From assembly GCA_011390785.1 (NCBI GenBank), contig JAABRR010000025.1, forward strand, positions 1 to 64,000: a stretch of 64,000 nt of DNA. The letters are read 5' to 3'. Source of the stretch: Sphingobacteriia bacterium. Its GTDB lineage: Bacteria; Bacteroidota; Bacteroidia; Bacteroidales; UBA7960. Below the pieces are notes generated by a model, which was not told the DNA's origin, searched no databases, and saw only the letters and a program-made list of their open reading frames with translations. The translations under genes were made by a program, and so were the position numbers. Positions 7,897 to 15,435 of this stretch are shown one piece after another. The stretch's first letter is position 1; each line of letters opens with the position of its first letter.

Positions 7897-9266
7897 TATT
7901 GGTTTCCGGATAGTAAGAAGAAATCCTTAGATGGAGAATTGGAAAGAAGGAATTTTAAGATGGTTAATGTTTGGGTGCAAAATCTTACATCGGGTTCCCA
8001 TATAGTTTGATGGGTATTTTCAGTATTAATTACACATCCGCCTCCGCATAATCCCAATGCGGGGCAGGCCTGACATTTTTTTATGTTAAGAGGCGAACGA
8101 TTCATCCACTCAAGAAAAACCGGGTTTTCTTCCGGAACAAAATCTTCTGAAATGTTAGTAACAAAATGCTTTCTGTCGGCAATATGCTCATGACAAATGC
8201 CTACCTCACCCCCGGGAGCTATTGCTATTTGTCTTCCACCCTGAGCATTGCAATCAAAGATGCAGGGTTTTTTTCTGTTGAATACCTGCAATCTTCTGCC
8301 CATTCGGCTTTCAGTAATATTGTTTTTTGATAGTTTTTTCCATGCTTTTACAATAAAATCAGCGGCTACCTGATCATAATTATCGGGTATTTCAATAATA
8401 CCATTATCGAGAATTGCGTTGAATCCAATATTACTGATCTTTAGCTCCCTGATAAAAAAATCCAGTGATGATTCTGAATTTTCAAGTGTTTGGGGGGTAA
8501 GTGTGCAGGCAACGTTTATGTTGATACCTGCCTGTTTGCAGAGAGAATATTTTTCTGTAAGAAGGTCAAATATTTCTTGGCCTGTAGGAAATACCCTGTT
8601 GCTGCATGCGGCTCTGTTGCCATCTATTGAAAAGGTAAGCGTAATGTTGTTTTTGGCAAAAAACTCAATGTCATCTTTCTTAAGTAAAGTACCGTTGGTA
8701 ACAACAATAACATGTGTATTGGCAGGTAACAATCCATTTTGCTTGAATTCATTTATTTTGTTGATGGCTCCAAATAATACTTTTTTGTTTTGCAGTGGTT
8801 CGCCGCCATAAAATATAAGGGTTTTCTTTTGGGCAAATTTCTTTGGATCGCGATTTATTAGTCTGATAAAAAACTCCAGGCCCCTGCCAAAAATAGATAA
8901 TGACATTATTTCTTTTCGGAACAGGTCAGGAACCGATTGTTTTTCAAAACAATATTTACAGGCAAGATTACAATCGTTGGTAAGAAAAAAATAGGCAGTG
9001 CTTATGTAGGGTTTTTCGATTTGGATTATGAACGAATCCAGCAAAACCTGGTCTTGTTCAGGGGATTCAATCAGCATCTTTTTTTGGCTCATTTCTTGCA
9101 AAATGGCATCAGCATTTTTTGGATTGGTAATCTGGAAAGTACCTTCTTTCTCAGAGAAAATTATATCTTTTGAGCTGATTGTTAGCTGATTAAACAGAAG
9201 AGAATGAAAAAGTATCAAATTCTCTCCTTTTATGAAGGGATGACAAAATTGAGATAACAGGGCCAT
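7896..9266 (-). CDS. Radical SAM/SPASM peptide maturase
   Basis: 456 residues. An N-terminal segment of about 80 residues resembles the PqqD/RRE-type leader-binding regions found on many peptide-modifying radical SAM enzymes. The radical SAM core follows, with the cluster motif CNLACKYCFEK (Cys99, Cys103, Cys106) and the glycine-rich YGGEPL. The C-terminus carries a SPASM-type set of cysteines (PCIFDCNAQGG, GICHEH, CQACPALGLCGGGCV and a final Cys), which would bind auxiliary iron-sulfur clusters. Enzymes of this class cross-link or epimerise side chains in ribosomal peptides. It is the last large gene of the operon, placed directly after the putative precursor gene and a terminator-like hairpin. 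The exact reaction is unknown. Confidence 0.85.
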   Translation of the reverse strand: MALLSQFCHPFIKGENLILFHSLLFNQLTISSKDIIFSEKEGTFQITNPKNADAILQEMSQKKMLIESPEQDQVLLDSFIIQIEKPYISTAYFFLTNDCNLACKYCFEKQSVPDLFRKEIMSLSIFGRGLEFFIRLINRDPKKFAQKKTLIFYGGEPLQNKKVLFGAINKINEFKQNGLLPANTHVIVVTNGTLLKKDDIEFFAKNNITLTFSIDGNRAACSNRVFPTGQEIFDLLTEKYSLCKQAGININVACTLTPQTLENSESSLDFFIRELKISNIGFNAILDNGIIEIPDNYDQVAADFIVKAWKKLSKNNITESRMGRRLQVFNRKKPCIFDCNAQGGRQIAIAPGGEVGICHEHIADRKHFVTNISEDFVPEENPVFLEWMNRSPLNIKKCQACPALGLCGGGCVINTENTHQTIWEPDVRFCTQTLTILKFLLSNSPSKDFFLLSGNQ

Positions 9267-9281
9267 AAAAACATGGGATAG

Positions 9282-9314
9282 AAAACAGAGGAAGCCGCAA
9301 AAAGACTTCCTCTG
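9282..9314 (-). terminator. Hairpin between precursor and downstream maturase
   Basis: Perfect 9-bp arms CAGAGGAAG (9286-9294) and CTTCCTCTG (9306-9314) with an 11-base loop. Read on the minus strand, the stem is followed by TTTTC and then, after a few bases, the ATG of the 456-aa maturase. It sits in the 58-bp gap after the precursor stop. The short T run suggests a leaky terminator or transcript-stabilising hairpin, which would give more precursor than maturase transcript. Confidence 0.6.
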
Positions 9315-9324
9315 AAGTTAGTTT

Positions 9325-9540
9325 CTAATTACAAATAGCGCCCCAATTGTTCCATCCGGCATTAACCCAGGCTTCCCAGTTCCTGTCTGAAAATTCAGTT
9401 GCCAAAGAAATCTCGCTGTTTCCAGGAGCATTTTCATCGGCTGAACTTTCGTACAGGCGGGTAATGCTGGGGCCTCCGCCGTTAATCTCAATGGTGAGGT
9501 TGGAGCCTAGTTTTTTAGAAAAAACATTTACTTTTTGCAT
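9325..9540 (-). CDS. Putative RiPP precursor peptide, 71 aa
   Basis: A short gene inside a three-enzyme radical SAM operon. The first two-thirds (MQKVNVFSKKLGSN onward, with a GGG at 21-23 and an acidic middle) look like a leader. The last 18 residues are rich in tryptophan: Trp55, Trp58, Trp63 and Trp66 form W-x2-W-x4-W-x2-W, followed by Cys70 and Asn71. There is no known precursor family that I can match. It lacks the CxxxCxx repeats, GG-Bacteroidales leader or His-Xaa-Ser repeats of described radical SAM systems. The start is the only ATG near the beginning of the frame. Terminator-like hairpins lie before and after the gene. That it is a modified peptide is inference from size, position and composition. 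Confidence 0.72.
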   Translation of the reverse strand: MQKVNVFSKKLGSNLTIEINGGGPSITRLYESSADENAPGNSEISLATEFSDRNWEAWVNAGWNNWGAICN

Positions 9541-9574
9541 AGTGCTCTTTTTTGGTTAAACAATAAGATGAATT

Positions 9575-9601
9575 AAAAAAACCTATATTTTACAAGGTTT
9601 T
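9575..9601 (-). terminator. Terminator-like hairpin upstream of the precursor gene
   Basis: On the minus strand, AAAACCT (9601-9595) and AGGTTTT (9584-9578) form a 7-bp stem with a 10-base loop, followed by a further run of T. It lies in the 73-bp gap between the 316-aa radical SAM gene and the precursor gene, so it could end part of the upstream transcript and imply a separate precursor promoter. Confidence 0.5.
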
Positions 9602-9613
9602 ATCTTTACTATT

Positions 9614-10564
9614 TTAAATAGTTGCTATACTTTCAAAAGGTTTAAAAATTTGATCTCCAAACAATTCGCCGGTCATTTTCCAGGTTCCCGGGCAGGGATC
9701 TTTTAATGCACAATTTTGGCAAGGAGCAAACATGGTTCCTGTGTCGCTGTCGATACCTAAAAACAAGCGATTGTTTACAGGATTTTCGGATGGAACGCGT
9801 AGGGCCGCCAATTCTTCTTTGGTCCGGTTGTTTACAAACCCCCAATAATAGGGATCAAGTGTGCATAAGGGAGTGGTAAAAACTTTTACATTCCGCTTTC
9901 TGCCATTTCTTCGGTATTCTACTGCTTTATCGAGGGCAGTTTCGAGGAATGGGGTTGATTCTTCAAATGTAACAGCTATAAGGTCTTTGTTTTTTAGAGC
10001 TACCCCATTAATATCGATGTTACAGATCAGAAAGGTTACATCATCTGGAAAGGTTTTGTAAACCCAATCGGTGTACTCGGGCAGTTCTTTGTAAGTATAA
10101 TTTATCATATTATACTTTACCGATGTGCTTATGCCGGCATCAATAATATTGTGAAGTCCTTCCAAAGATCTTCTGAAACTGTTTTTTACCTGCGTGAGGC
10201 GTTCATGTTTTTCGGGAATATGGCTGTGGATAGCCGTGGTGATTTCTATGTTTTCTGTTCCTGTTATGTCGGTGACTTTTTGCAGGTATTTTTTGCTGGC
10301 AAATTTTAGTGCATTAGAAAGAATACCAATCGATAGATTTTTTGAAACAATATATTCAAGAAACTGAAGAAATTCTTTTTTTAGTGTTGGTTCGCCACCC
10401 GAAAGCAGAACGTGATTTACCCCTTTCTGATCGATGGCAATATCAAGCGATTGTTTCATCTGCTGAAGACTAACATCAGGCTGATTGTTAGCATTTTCTG
10501 AGCAGGGGCAAAACACACACTTCTCATTGCAATCAAAACTTATGGAGAAATAGGCTGTCTTCAT
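9614..10564 (-). CDS. Radical SAM protein, small (316 aa)
   Basis: A compact radical SAM enzyme. The cluster motif is at the very N-terminus: CNEKCVFCPC (Cys12, Cys16, Cys19, plus an extra Cys21). HVLLSGGEPTLKKEF supplies the SAM-binding glycine motif. No full SPASM domain is visible, but the C-terminus has CQNCALKDPC, a short cysteine cluster that could hold one auxiliary cluster (twitch-like), together with Cys from TPLCTLD. It starts three bases after the stop of the 469-aa maturase gene, so the two are surely co-transcribed. Its place between a SPASM maturase and the precursor gene suggests a second modification step; the reaction is unknown. Confidence 0.82.
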   Translation of the reverse strand: MKTAYFSISFDCNEKCVFCPCSENANNQPDVSLQQMKQSLDIAIDQKGVNHVLLSGGEPTLKKEFLQFLEYIVSKNLSIGILSNALKFASKKYLQKVTDITGTENIEITTAIHSHIPEKHERLTQVKNSFRRSLEGLHNIIDAGISTSVKYNMINYTYKELPEYTDWVYKTFPDDVTFLICNIDINGVALKNKDLIAVTFEESTPFLETALDKAVEYRRNGRKRNVKVFTTPLCTLDPYYWGFVNNRTKEELAALRVPSENPVNNRLFLGIDSDTGTMFAPCQNCALKDPCPGTWKMTGELFGDQIFKPFESIATI

Positions 10565-10567
10565 ATC

Positions 10568-11977
10568 TTATTGAATTTCAATTTTATTTTTTGTTAAAAC
10601 TTTAACCATTTCGGGTTGGTTAAGCACCAAATTAACCAGTTCAGGATACATAGCCCGGTTCGATATACACTCTAACTTGTCAACTCCTTTCGCTTCACCA
10701 TATTTGTATTTGATAGCAGTGGTACATCCACCTTTGCAGAAAAACCACCATGGGCAGGTTTCGCAGTTATCAGAGTTTTTGGGAGCAAAGAAGTCTTTCT
10801 CTTTGTGGGCAATTTGTAATAAATCGATCAGGTTACCGCCATCAAATACATCACCAATGGCTTCTTCTTTGTAATCGGTGATATCGCAGGGGTAAATTCT
10901 TCCGTCCATATCAAACGCAAGCATTTTCTTTCCACCCATACAACCTCTCGAAATACAAATATTGCTTTTATTTCGCGTAAGTATATTCTGAAGTTTATCA
11001 AGCACATTTAGCTCAATAATAGGATAACCGCGCTGGTTGAGCTCAACCAGTTTTTTGAGCAATCTTTTCTGGTAGTCAATAATTTCATCATCTGACAGGC
11101 ACAGGCCTTTGTCTTTCATTACGGGGCTGTCTTTTACTAGGTTGAGTTTGAAACGATCAATGTTTAATTCTACGGCAAAATATTCCAGCATTTCCTCCAG
11201 CAATGGCAGGGTGTTTCGGGTAAGTACGGTAATAATGCCATGCCTGTTGCCATATCCGGCGTCCCTGAGATTTTTCATCCCTTGCATCATTTTGTTGAAA
11301 GAGGGGTTTCCATTGGCCAGTTTTCGTTGCAGGTTGTGTGTTTCGGGCAAACCATCAATGCTAACCCCCAGCCTTATGTCTCTCTTGTAAGCTTCCCGGG
11401 CCAATTGGGGCGTAATAAGGGCCGCATTCGATTCAATGGTTATTATGGCTTTTACATCGTTATCTCTAAGCTTGTCCTGTATATGTTTAATCTTGTCCCA
11501 GGCAATAAGCGGCTCTCCACCCCATGGTTGAATGTGTATTTCTCTCTGGTTGGTTGTTTTGCAATACCATGCAATATAATCTATTATGGCATTTAATGTT
11601 TCCCACGTAATAGTACGCGCCTTTTCTTCAAGATGTCTGAAGCAATAGGTACAGCGAAAATTGCAGGCCTGCGTAAGGTCAATGATGAAAAATTTGGGCA
11701 AAATAGTTTCATCTGTTTTGCATGGCCTGCTATCCGGGACTTTCATAAAACCACGCTGAATCAACTTGAATTGCAGCTCTTCATCAGGCTGTTTTTCTGA
11801 AATCTGCGAAAAGAATTCTTTATCCAGTAAAATACTACTTCCTAGTTTGCTGGAAAGAAGCAGGTGGGTTTCATGGCCGGAAAAAGCATGGGCACCAATA
11901 AATTCAGTATTATTTCCTGCCGATTCAATTGTAAATGGCTCCAGTAAGGTATATTCAGAAGGATTGCCTGTTTGCAT
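10568..11977 (-). CDS. Radical SAM/SPASM peptide maturase
   Basis: 469 residues. The first 80 residues (with HLLLSSKLGSSILLDKEF) look like a small N-terminal recognition region. The core carries CNFRCTYCFRH (Cys105, Cys109, Cys112) and WGGEPLIAW. The SPASM part shows ISRGCMGG, IYPCDITDY, CETCPWWFFCKGGCTT and a late Cys, fitting two auxiliary iron-sulfur clusters. Sequence style is that of peptide-modifying enzymes such as sactipeptide or cyclophane synthases, and of the anaerobic sulfatase-maturase branch. It differs clearly from the 456-aa maturase of the same operon, so the peptide probably receives more than one type of modification. Downstream gene starts 3 bp after the stop. Confidence 0.85.
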   Translation of the reverse strand: MQTGNPSEYTLLEPFTIESAGNNTEFIGAHAFSGHETHLLLSSKLGSSILLDKEFFSQISEKQPDEELQFKLIQRGFMKVPDSRPCKTDETILPKFFIIDLTQACNFRCTYCFRHLEEKARTITWETLNAIIDYIAWYCKTTNQREIHIQPWGGEPLIAWDKIKHIQDKLRDNDVKAIITIESNAALITPQLAREAYKRDIRLGVSIDGLPETHNLQRKLANGNPSFNKMMQGMKNLRDAGYGNRHGIITVLTRNTLPLLEEMLEYFAVELNIDRFKLNLVKDSPVMKDKGLCLSDDEIIDYQKRLLKKLVELNQRGYPIIELNVLDKLQNILTRNKSNICISRGCMGGKKMLAFDMDGRIYPCDITDYKEEAIGDVFDGGNLIDLLQIAHKEKDFFAPKNSDNCETCPWWFFCKGGCTTAIKYKYGEAKGVDKLECISNRAMYPELVNLVLNQPEMVKVLTKNKIEIQ

Positions 11978-12032
11978 TGAAAATTAATTGTTTTTTGATA
12001 AAAAAATTATGTTAACAGCTATTTTTGCAACT

Positions 12033-12311
12033 TTATTCCAGTATTCCATTTTGCAGAAGCCCATCAATTAGTAATTGCGGATTGTCGGTAACGAAATTTT
12101 GCTGGAAAAAAGCCAAAGCTTCCGGGGTTTCAATTCCGTTTTTTAGTTGTTCTATTACTTCCATGGGATTGCCTTTGATCACTGGAGTAAGCACTGTTTT
12201 GCCAAATAGGTCACTTCTGAAAATAATTCTGTTTTGCTCTATAGAAAACTCAACATATGGTGAAAGATATAGCAAATGAATATCTTCTGATGTGAATATT
12301 TTTACTCTCAT
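12033..12311 (-). CDS. 92-aa small protein, possible leader-binding (RRE-like) partner
   Basis: First gene of the radical SAM operon, cytoplasmic with no signal peptide. The order of likely elements, beta strands (VKIFTSEDIHLLYLS, VEFSIEQNRIIFRS) then helices (PMEVIEQLKNG, TPEALAFFQQNF, NPQLLIDGLLQNGILE), resembles the small winged-helix PqqD/RRE fold that carries precursor peptides to their enzymes. No sequence family is recognised, so this is a fold guess plus context. The ATG at 12311 lies 20 bp after a -7-like TATTTTTG motif. A 55-bp gap separates it from the first maturase. Confidence 0.65.
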   Translation of the reverse strand: MRVKIFTSEDIHLLYLSPYVEFSIEQNRIIFRSDLFGKTVLTPVIKGNPMEVIEQLKNGIETPEALAFFQQNFVTDNPQLLIDGLLQNGILE

Positions 12312-12331
12312 ATTTTCAGGATTTTATCAAA

Positions 12332-12339
12332 CAAAAATA
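12332..12339 (-). promoter_or_regulatory. Candidate -7 element of the radical SAM operon
   Basis: Minus strand TATTTTTG is an exact TAnnTTTG match 20 bp before the first ATG of the operon. No clear -33 element was found. The 12375-12393 palindrome lies about 35 bp further upstream. Confidence 0.4.
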
Positions 12340-12374
12340 GCGGAATAAGTGAAGAAATCTTAATAAAAAATAAA

Positions 12375-12393
12375 ATTTAGAATCATTCTAAAT
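12375..12393. promoter_or_regulatory. Palindromic operator-like site (9-1-9)
   Basis: ATTTAGAAT, one C, then ATTCTAAAT: a perfect inverted repeat in the divergent region between the radical SAM operon and the HAD gene. Its inner part, TTAGAAT-n-ATTCTAA, has the 7-1-7 layout of FUR-superfamily (Fur/PerR/Zur) boxes. That resemblance is by eye only. No regulator gene is adjacent. Confidence 0.45.
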
Positions 12394-12489
12394 AGTGTTG
12401 TTAATTTTTTAGAGCGAATTAAGAATCTGCCCATATTAATTTTAGTTTATCCTTAAAATGCCATCAATACAAAAAGCCGCAAAATGAAT

Positions 12490-12497
12490 TACCTTTG
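12490..12497 (+). promoter_or_regulatory. Candidate -7 element of the HAD gene
   Basis: TACCTTTG matches TAnnTTTG and is followed by C, as is common in Bacteroidetes promoters. It is 28 bp before the ATG at 12526. Confidence 0.42.
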
Positions 12498-12525
12498 CAA
12501 CGTTTTTTAACACTAACATTGAATC

Positions 12526-13332
12526 ATGAAAACGATAAAATTGATAGCAACAGACCTTGATGGTACGTTACTCGACGATAATAAAAATATTCATGAATCT
12601 TTTTGGGATGCTCATGAAAAACTTACCCTTATGGGAGTTCTTTTTGTTGCCGCCAGTGGCAGACAATATTATACTTTGGAGAAGCAGTTTGAGAGAATCA
12701 AAGACAATATCATTATACTGGCCGAAAATGGAACCATGGTAATGCACCGCAATAAAGAGCTGCTTACCAATGCCTTACCCCTTGAAACTGCCCGCGAATT
12801 AATTGTTAAAGCGCGCGAAGTGCCCGATACTGATGTAATTTTATGCGGTAAAAGCTCCGCCTTTGTTGAAAGCAGCAATGAAAATTTCTGGAAAGATGCT
12901 GCTTTGTACTATTCCCGTTTACAGAAAGTTGATGATTTGTGCAAGATAGAAGATACTATTTTGAAAGTTACTCTGTGGGATCACAAAAAAGCGGAGGAGA
13001 ATTCTTATCCCTATTTTAAAAGTTACGAAGACAGGTTTAAAGTAGCTGTGGCCGGTGAAGTTTGGCTCGATATTACCAATAAAACCGCCAATAAAGGACA
13101 TGCCTTGCAAAAAATACAGGAACTTTTCGGGGTAAGTTTTGAAGAAACCCTGCTTTTTGGTGATTATTTAAACGATATTGATTTAATGACAGCAGGTTGG
13201 CACAGCTATGCCATGAAAAATGCCCATCCCAAAATTAAGGATCTTTCAAGGTTCATAACCCGTTTCGATAACAACAACAATGGGGTGGTGGAAACTCTCA
13301 GGGAGCTCTTTGAAGATTTACAGCAAAACTAA
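12526..13332 (+). CDS. Cof-type HAD-IIB sugar phosphatase family protein
   Basis: 268-residue cytoplasmic hydrolase. Motif I is TDLDGTLLD (Asp10 nucleophile, Asp12), motif II is VAASGRQYYTL, motif III uses the lysine in NKGHALQKI, and motif IV is FGDYLNDIDLM. Insert C2B cap features fit Cof-type phosphatases, which act on sugar phosphates, nucleotides or flavin mononucleotide with broad specificity. The substrate cannot be named. It is a single gene, divergent from the radical SAM operon and convergent with the DUF62 gene. Confidence 0.9.
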   Translation: MKTIKLIATDLDGTLLDDNKNIHESFWDAHEKLTLMGVLFVAASGRQYYTLEKQFERIKDNIIILAENGTMVMHRNKELLTNALPLETARELIVKAREVPDTDVILCGKSSAFVESSNENFWKDAALYYSRLQKVDDLCKIEDTILKVTLWDHKKAEENSYPYFKSYEDRFKVAVAGEVWLDITNKTANKGHALQKIQELFGVSFEETLLFGDYLNDIDLMTAGWHSYAMKNAHPKIKDLSRFITRFDNNNNGVVETLRELFEDLQQN

Positions 13333-13348
13333 TAATTGTTGCCAGAAT

Positions 13349-13379
13349 CCTAAAAGCCTTCAGCCTTCAGTCTAAATAA
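13349..13379. repeat. Dispersed 31-bp repeat, copy 1
   Basis: CCTAAAAGCC...TCTAAATAA in the gap between convergent genes. It matches the sequence at 51648-51678 at 26 of 31 positions. Both copies lie just after gene ends and are partly self-complementary. Confidence 0.4.
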
Positions 13380-13414
13380 ACTAAATAAACATGAGTAGTT
13401 GCTATTTCCCTTTC

Positions 13415-14194
13415 CTAACTAAAAGTAACCGAAACCTTATCCGTAAGCCCCAATCCCAGCAAACTGGCGGCTTTTCCTTTGTTCATGGCAATTTCAAGAT
13501 AGCCCGTCGAGCCAAAAAGTGCCAATCGTTCCCCTTCGGCAACGTCTGAATAAGAAGTATGTATTGTTTTTATATCATAGCCGGATACCCTGAAATTTAT
13601 AGCATAAGGCCTGCCTTTTCCTACTTTTCTAAATGTTTCTTTATCGATGTTAACAAATACATTTTCGTAGTCATCAATAAAAATAACCTTGCCTTCAATT
13701 TTATTTTCAGTGATAACTGGTTTGAAGGCATACATTTGTTTAAGTTTGCTGTGGGGAGTTCCCATTTCTTCCAAAGGGGTGCCGCTGGCTATCATAGCTG
13801 CTGCTTTTACAAAAACATCGCGGGAGGAAAAAGTGAAATAGTCCGAATCCTGCATGATGTTTAATTCGATAGCTTCAACAGGCAGGTCTTCAAAAAGCAA
13901 AGAAAAAACACCATTGTCTGCTCCAATAAAATACATGTCAAGATGTTTTACGATAATATGGGGCGATTTGGTATCCGCTTCAGTGTTTACCCCCAGAATA
14001 TGAATGGTGCCAGCCGGAAAATCAGGATACGAATTTCGAAGTATAAAGCTGCAATTCATAATATCGAAAGGTTTCAGTGTGTGAGTAATATCAATGATTT
14101 GCACACCTGGTATCTGCCTTAAAATACTGCCTTTTACCGAAGCCATGTAGTGGCTGTTCATTCCCCAGTCGCTGATAAGGGTTACAATTGTCAT
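13415..14194 (-). CDS. SAM hydroxide adenosyltransferase family (DUF62)
   Basis: 259-residue member of the DUF62/SAM hydrolase family, whose studied members split S-adenosylmethionine to adenosine and methionine and are related to fluorinase and chlorinase. Visible markers are TLISDWGMNSHYMASVKG at the start, VQIIDITHTLKPFDI, AGTIHILGVN, YFIGADNGVFSLLF and, in the C-terminal barrel, KVIFIDDYENVFVNI. The usual VDPGVG motif of the active site is not apparent: the same place reads GVNTEADTKSPHI. So the catalytic state is uncertain, and this may be a Bacteroidota subgroup. Confidence 0.87.
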   Translation of the reverse strand: MTIVTLISDWGMNSHYMASVKGSILRQIPGVQIIDITHTLKPFDIMNCSFILRNSYPDFPAGTIHILGVNTEADTKSPHIIVKHLDMYFIGADNGVFSLLFEDLPVEAIELNIMQDSDYFTFSSRDVFVKAAAMIASGTPLEEMGTPHSKLKQMYAFKPVITENKIEGKVIFIDDYENVFVNIDKETFRKVGKGRPYAINFRVSGYDIKTIHTSYSDVAEGERLALFGSTGYLEIAMNKGKAASLLGLGLTDKVSVTFS

Positions 14195-14236
14195 GCGTTA
14201 TGTTTTTCCTGTTTGAATGTTTTGAGCCTTGTCTTG

Positions 14237-14244
14237 CAAAAATA
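14237..14244 (-). promoter_or_regulatory. Candidate -7 element of the DUF62 gene
   Basis: Minus strand TATTTTTG matches TAnnTTTG, 42 bp before the ATG at 14194. TACTTTTG occurs again slightly upstream, so the exact site is ambiguous. Confidence 0.38.
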
Positions 14245-14355
14245 ACAAAAGACCCGCATCAAAAGTAAAAACATTTTGGGCCAATGCGAACAACACAACA
14301 GAATTATTTTGTTATTTTGCAAAACCATATCCAAATTTTAATTTTAAAATATTTC

Positions 14356-15339
14356 GTGACGGAAAAAACTTTGAATTTTACGCAAACTCTCGGAGAGCTT
14401 AATGTGGTTCTCAATGCAATTCACCCTGCTGATATTTTTGGTTTAAAAGAAGAAAGGTTAAGGCTTATCAGAAAGCTTTTTCCCAAGCTTAAACTTGTGC
14501 TCCGTGGTAACGAACTCAAAGCCATTGGCGATGAGGAAGAACTGGTTCTTTTTCGAAACAAGTTCCAGAATATAGTAGATCATTATGAGCGATTTAATAA
14601 AGTAACCGACGAAGTAATTCTGGAGATTATTGCATCACATGGTACGGATAATCTGATTTCTGTAATAGAAAACGAAACGCAGTCTCTATTGCTTCACGGA
14701 CGTAATGGCATGGCCATTAAGGCACGCACTCCCAATCAAATGCGGATGGTAGAAAGTTTCAAAACACAGGATATGATTTTTGCCATTGGCCCGGCAGGTA
14801 CCGGAAAAACTTATACGGCAGTTGCTTTGGCAGTCAGGGCATTAAAGAATAAAGAAGTACGTAGAATAATCCTTACCCGGCCTGCGGTAGAAGCAGGAGA
14901 GAATCTTGGGTTTTTACCGGGCGACCTGAAAGATAAGCTCGATCCTTACCTTCAGCCTCTTTACGACGCCTTACGCGATATGATTCCTCCGGCAAAATTG
15001 GAAGCCTATATTGAAGATAAAACCATTGAAATTGCTCCTCTGGCGTTTATGCGTGGCCGCACACTGGATAATGCATTTGCTATTCTTGATGAAGCTCAAA
15101 ACGCCACCGAAAGCCAGTTGAAAATGTTTTTAACAAGAATGGGAAAATCGGCTAAATTTATCATTACCGGCGATGTTACCCAAATAGACCTGCCCCGCAA
15201 CCAGACTTCAGGTTTGATTACTGCTACCAGAATCCTGAACAATGTGAAAGGAATCGATTTTATCTTCCTTAACGAAACCGATGTTGTCAGGCATCCATTG
15301 GTAAGTAAAATTATTAAAGCTTACGAAGCCGAAAAATAA
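14356..15339 (+). CDS. phoH: PhoH family P-loop ATPase
   Basis: 327 residues if started at the GTG of 14356 (M-TEKTLNFTQ), which fits the beginning of Bacteroidetes PhoH proteins; an in-frame ATG at 14284 would add a 24-residue hydrophobic extension unlike the family. The N-terminal KH-like part is followed by the PhoH ATPase: Walker A GPAGTGKT, the RPAVEAGENLGFLPGD segment, Walker B AFAILDEAQN and ITGDVTQIDLP. PhoH proteins are cytoplasmic ATPases with proposed RNA helicase or RNA-processing roles, often phosphate-responsive in other phyla. It is followed by purC on the same strand after about 95 bp. Confidence 0.9.
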   Translation: MTEKTLNFTQTLGELNVVLNAIHPADIFGLKEERLRLIRKLFPKLKLVLRGNELKAIGDEEELVLFRNKFQNIVDHYERFNKVTDEVILEIIASHGTDNLISVIENETQSLLLHGRNGMAIKARTPNQMRMVESFKTQDMIFAIGPAGTGKTYTAVALAVRALKNKEVRRIILTRPAVEAGENLGFLPGDLKDKLDPYLQPLYDALRDMIPPAKLEAYIEDKTIEIAPLAFMRGRTLDNAFAILDEAQNATESQLKMFLTRMGKSAKFIITGDVTQIDLPRNQTSGLITATRILNNVKGIDFIFLNETDVVRHPLVSKIIKAYEAEK

Positions 15340-15435
15340 AATATTTTTTAATGGAGCAATTAATTTTCCTGAAAATAAATAAAAAATAAAGCGTCACTTC
15401 CAATGTTAAATTCCATGAAGTAAAAAGTTTGAACC

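Noticed and set aside
9325-12311. His-Xaa-Ser (HxsABCD) or GG-Bacteroidales radical SAM system
   Set aside because: The precursor has neither His-Xaa-Ser repeats nor the GG-Bacteroidales leader/core pattern, and the small proteins do not resemble HxsD; only the multi-radical-SAM layout is similar.
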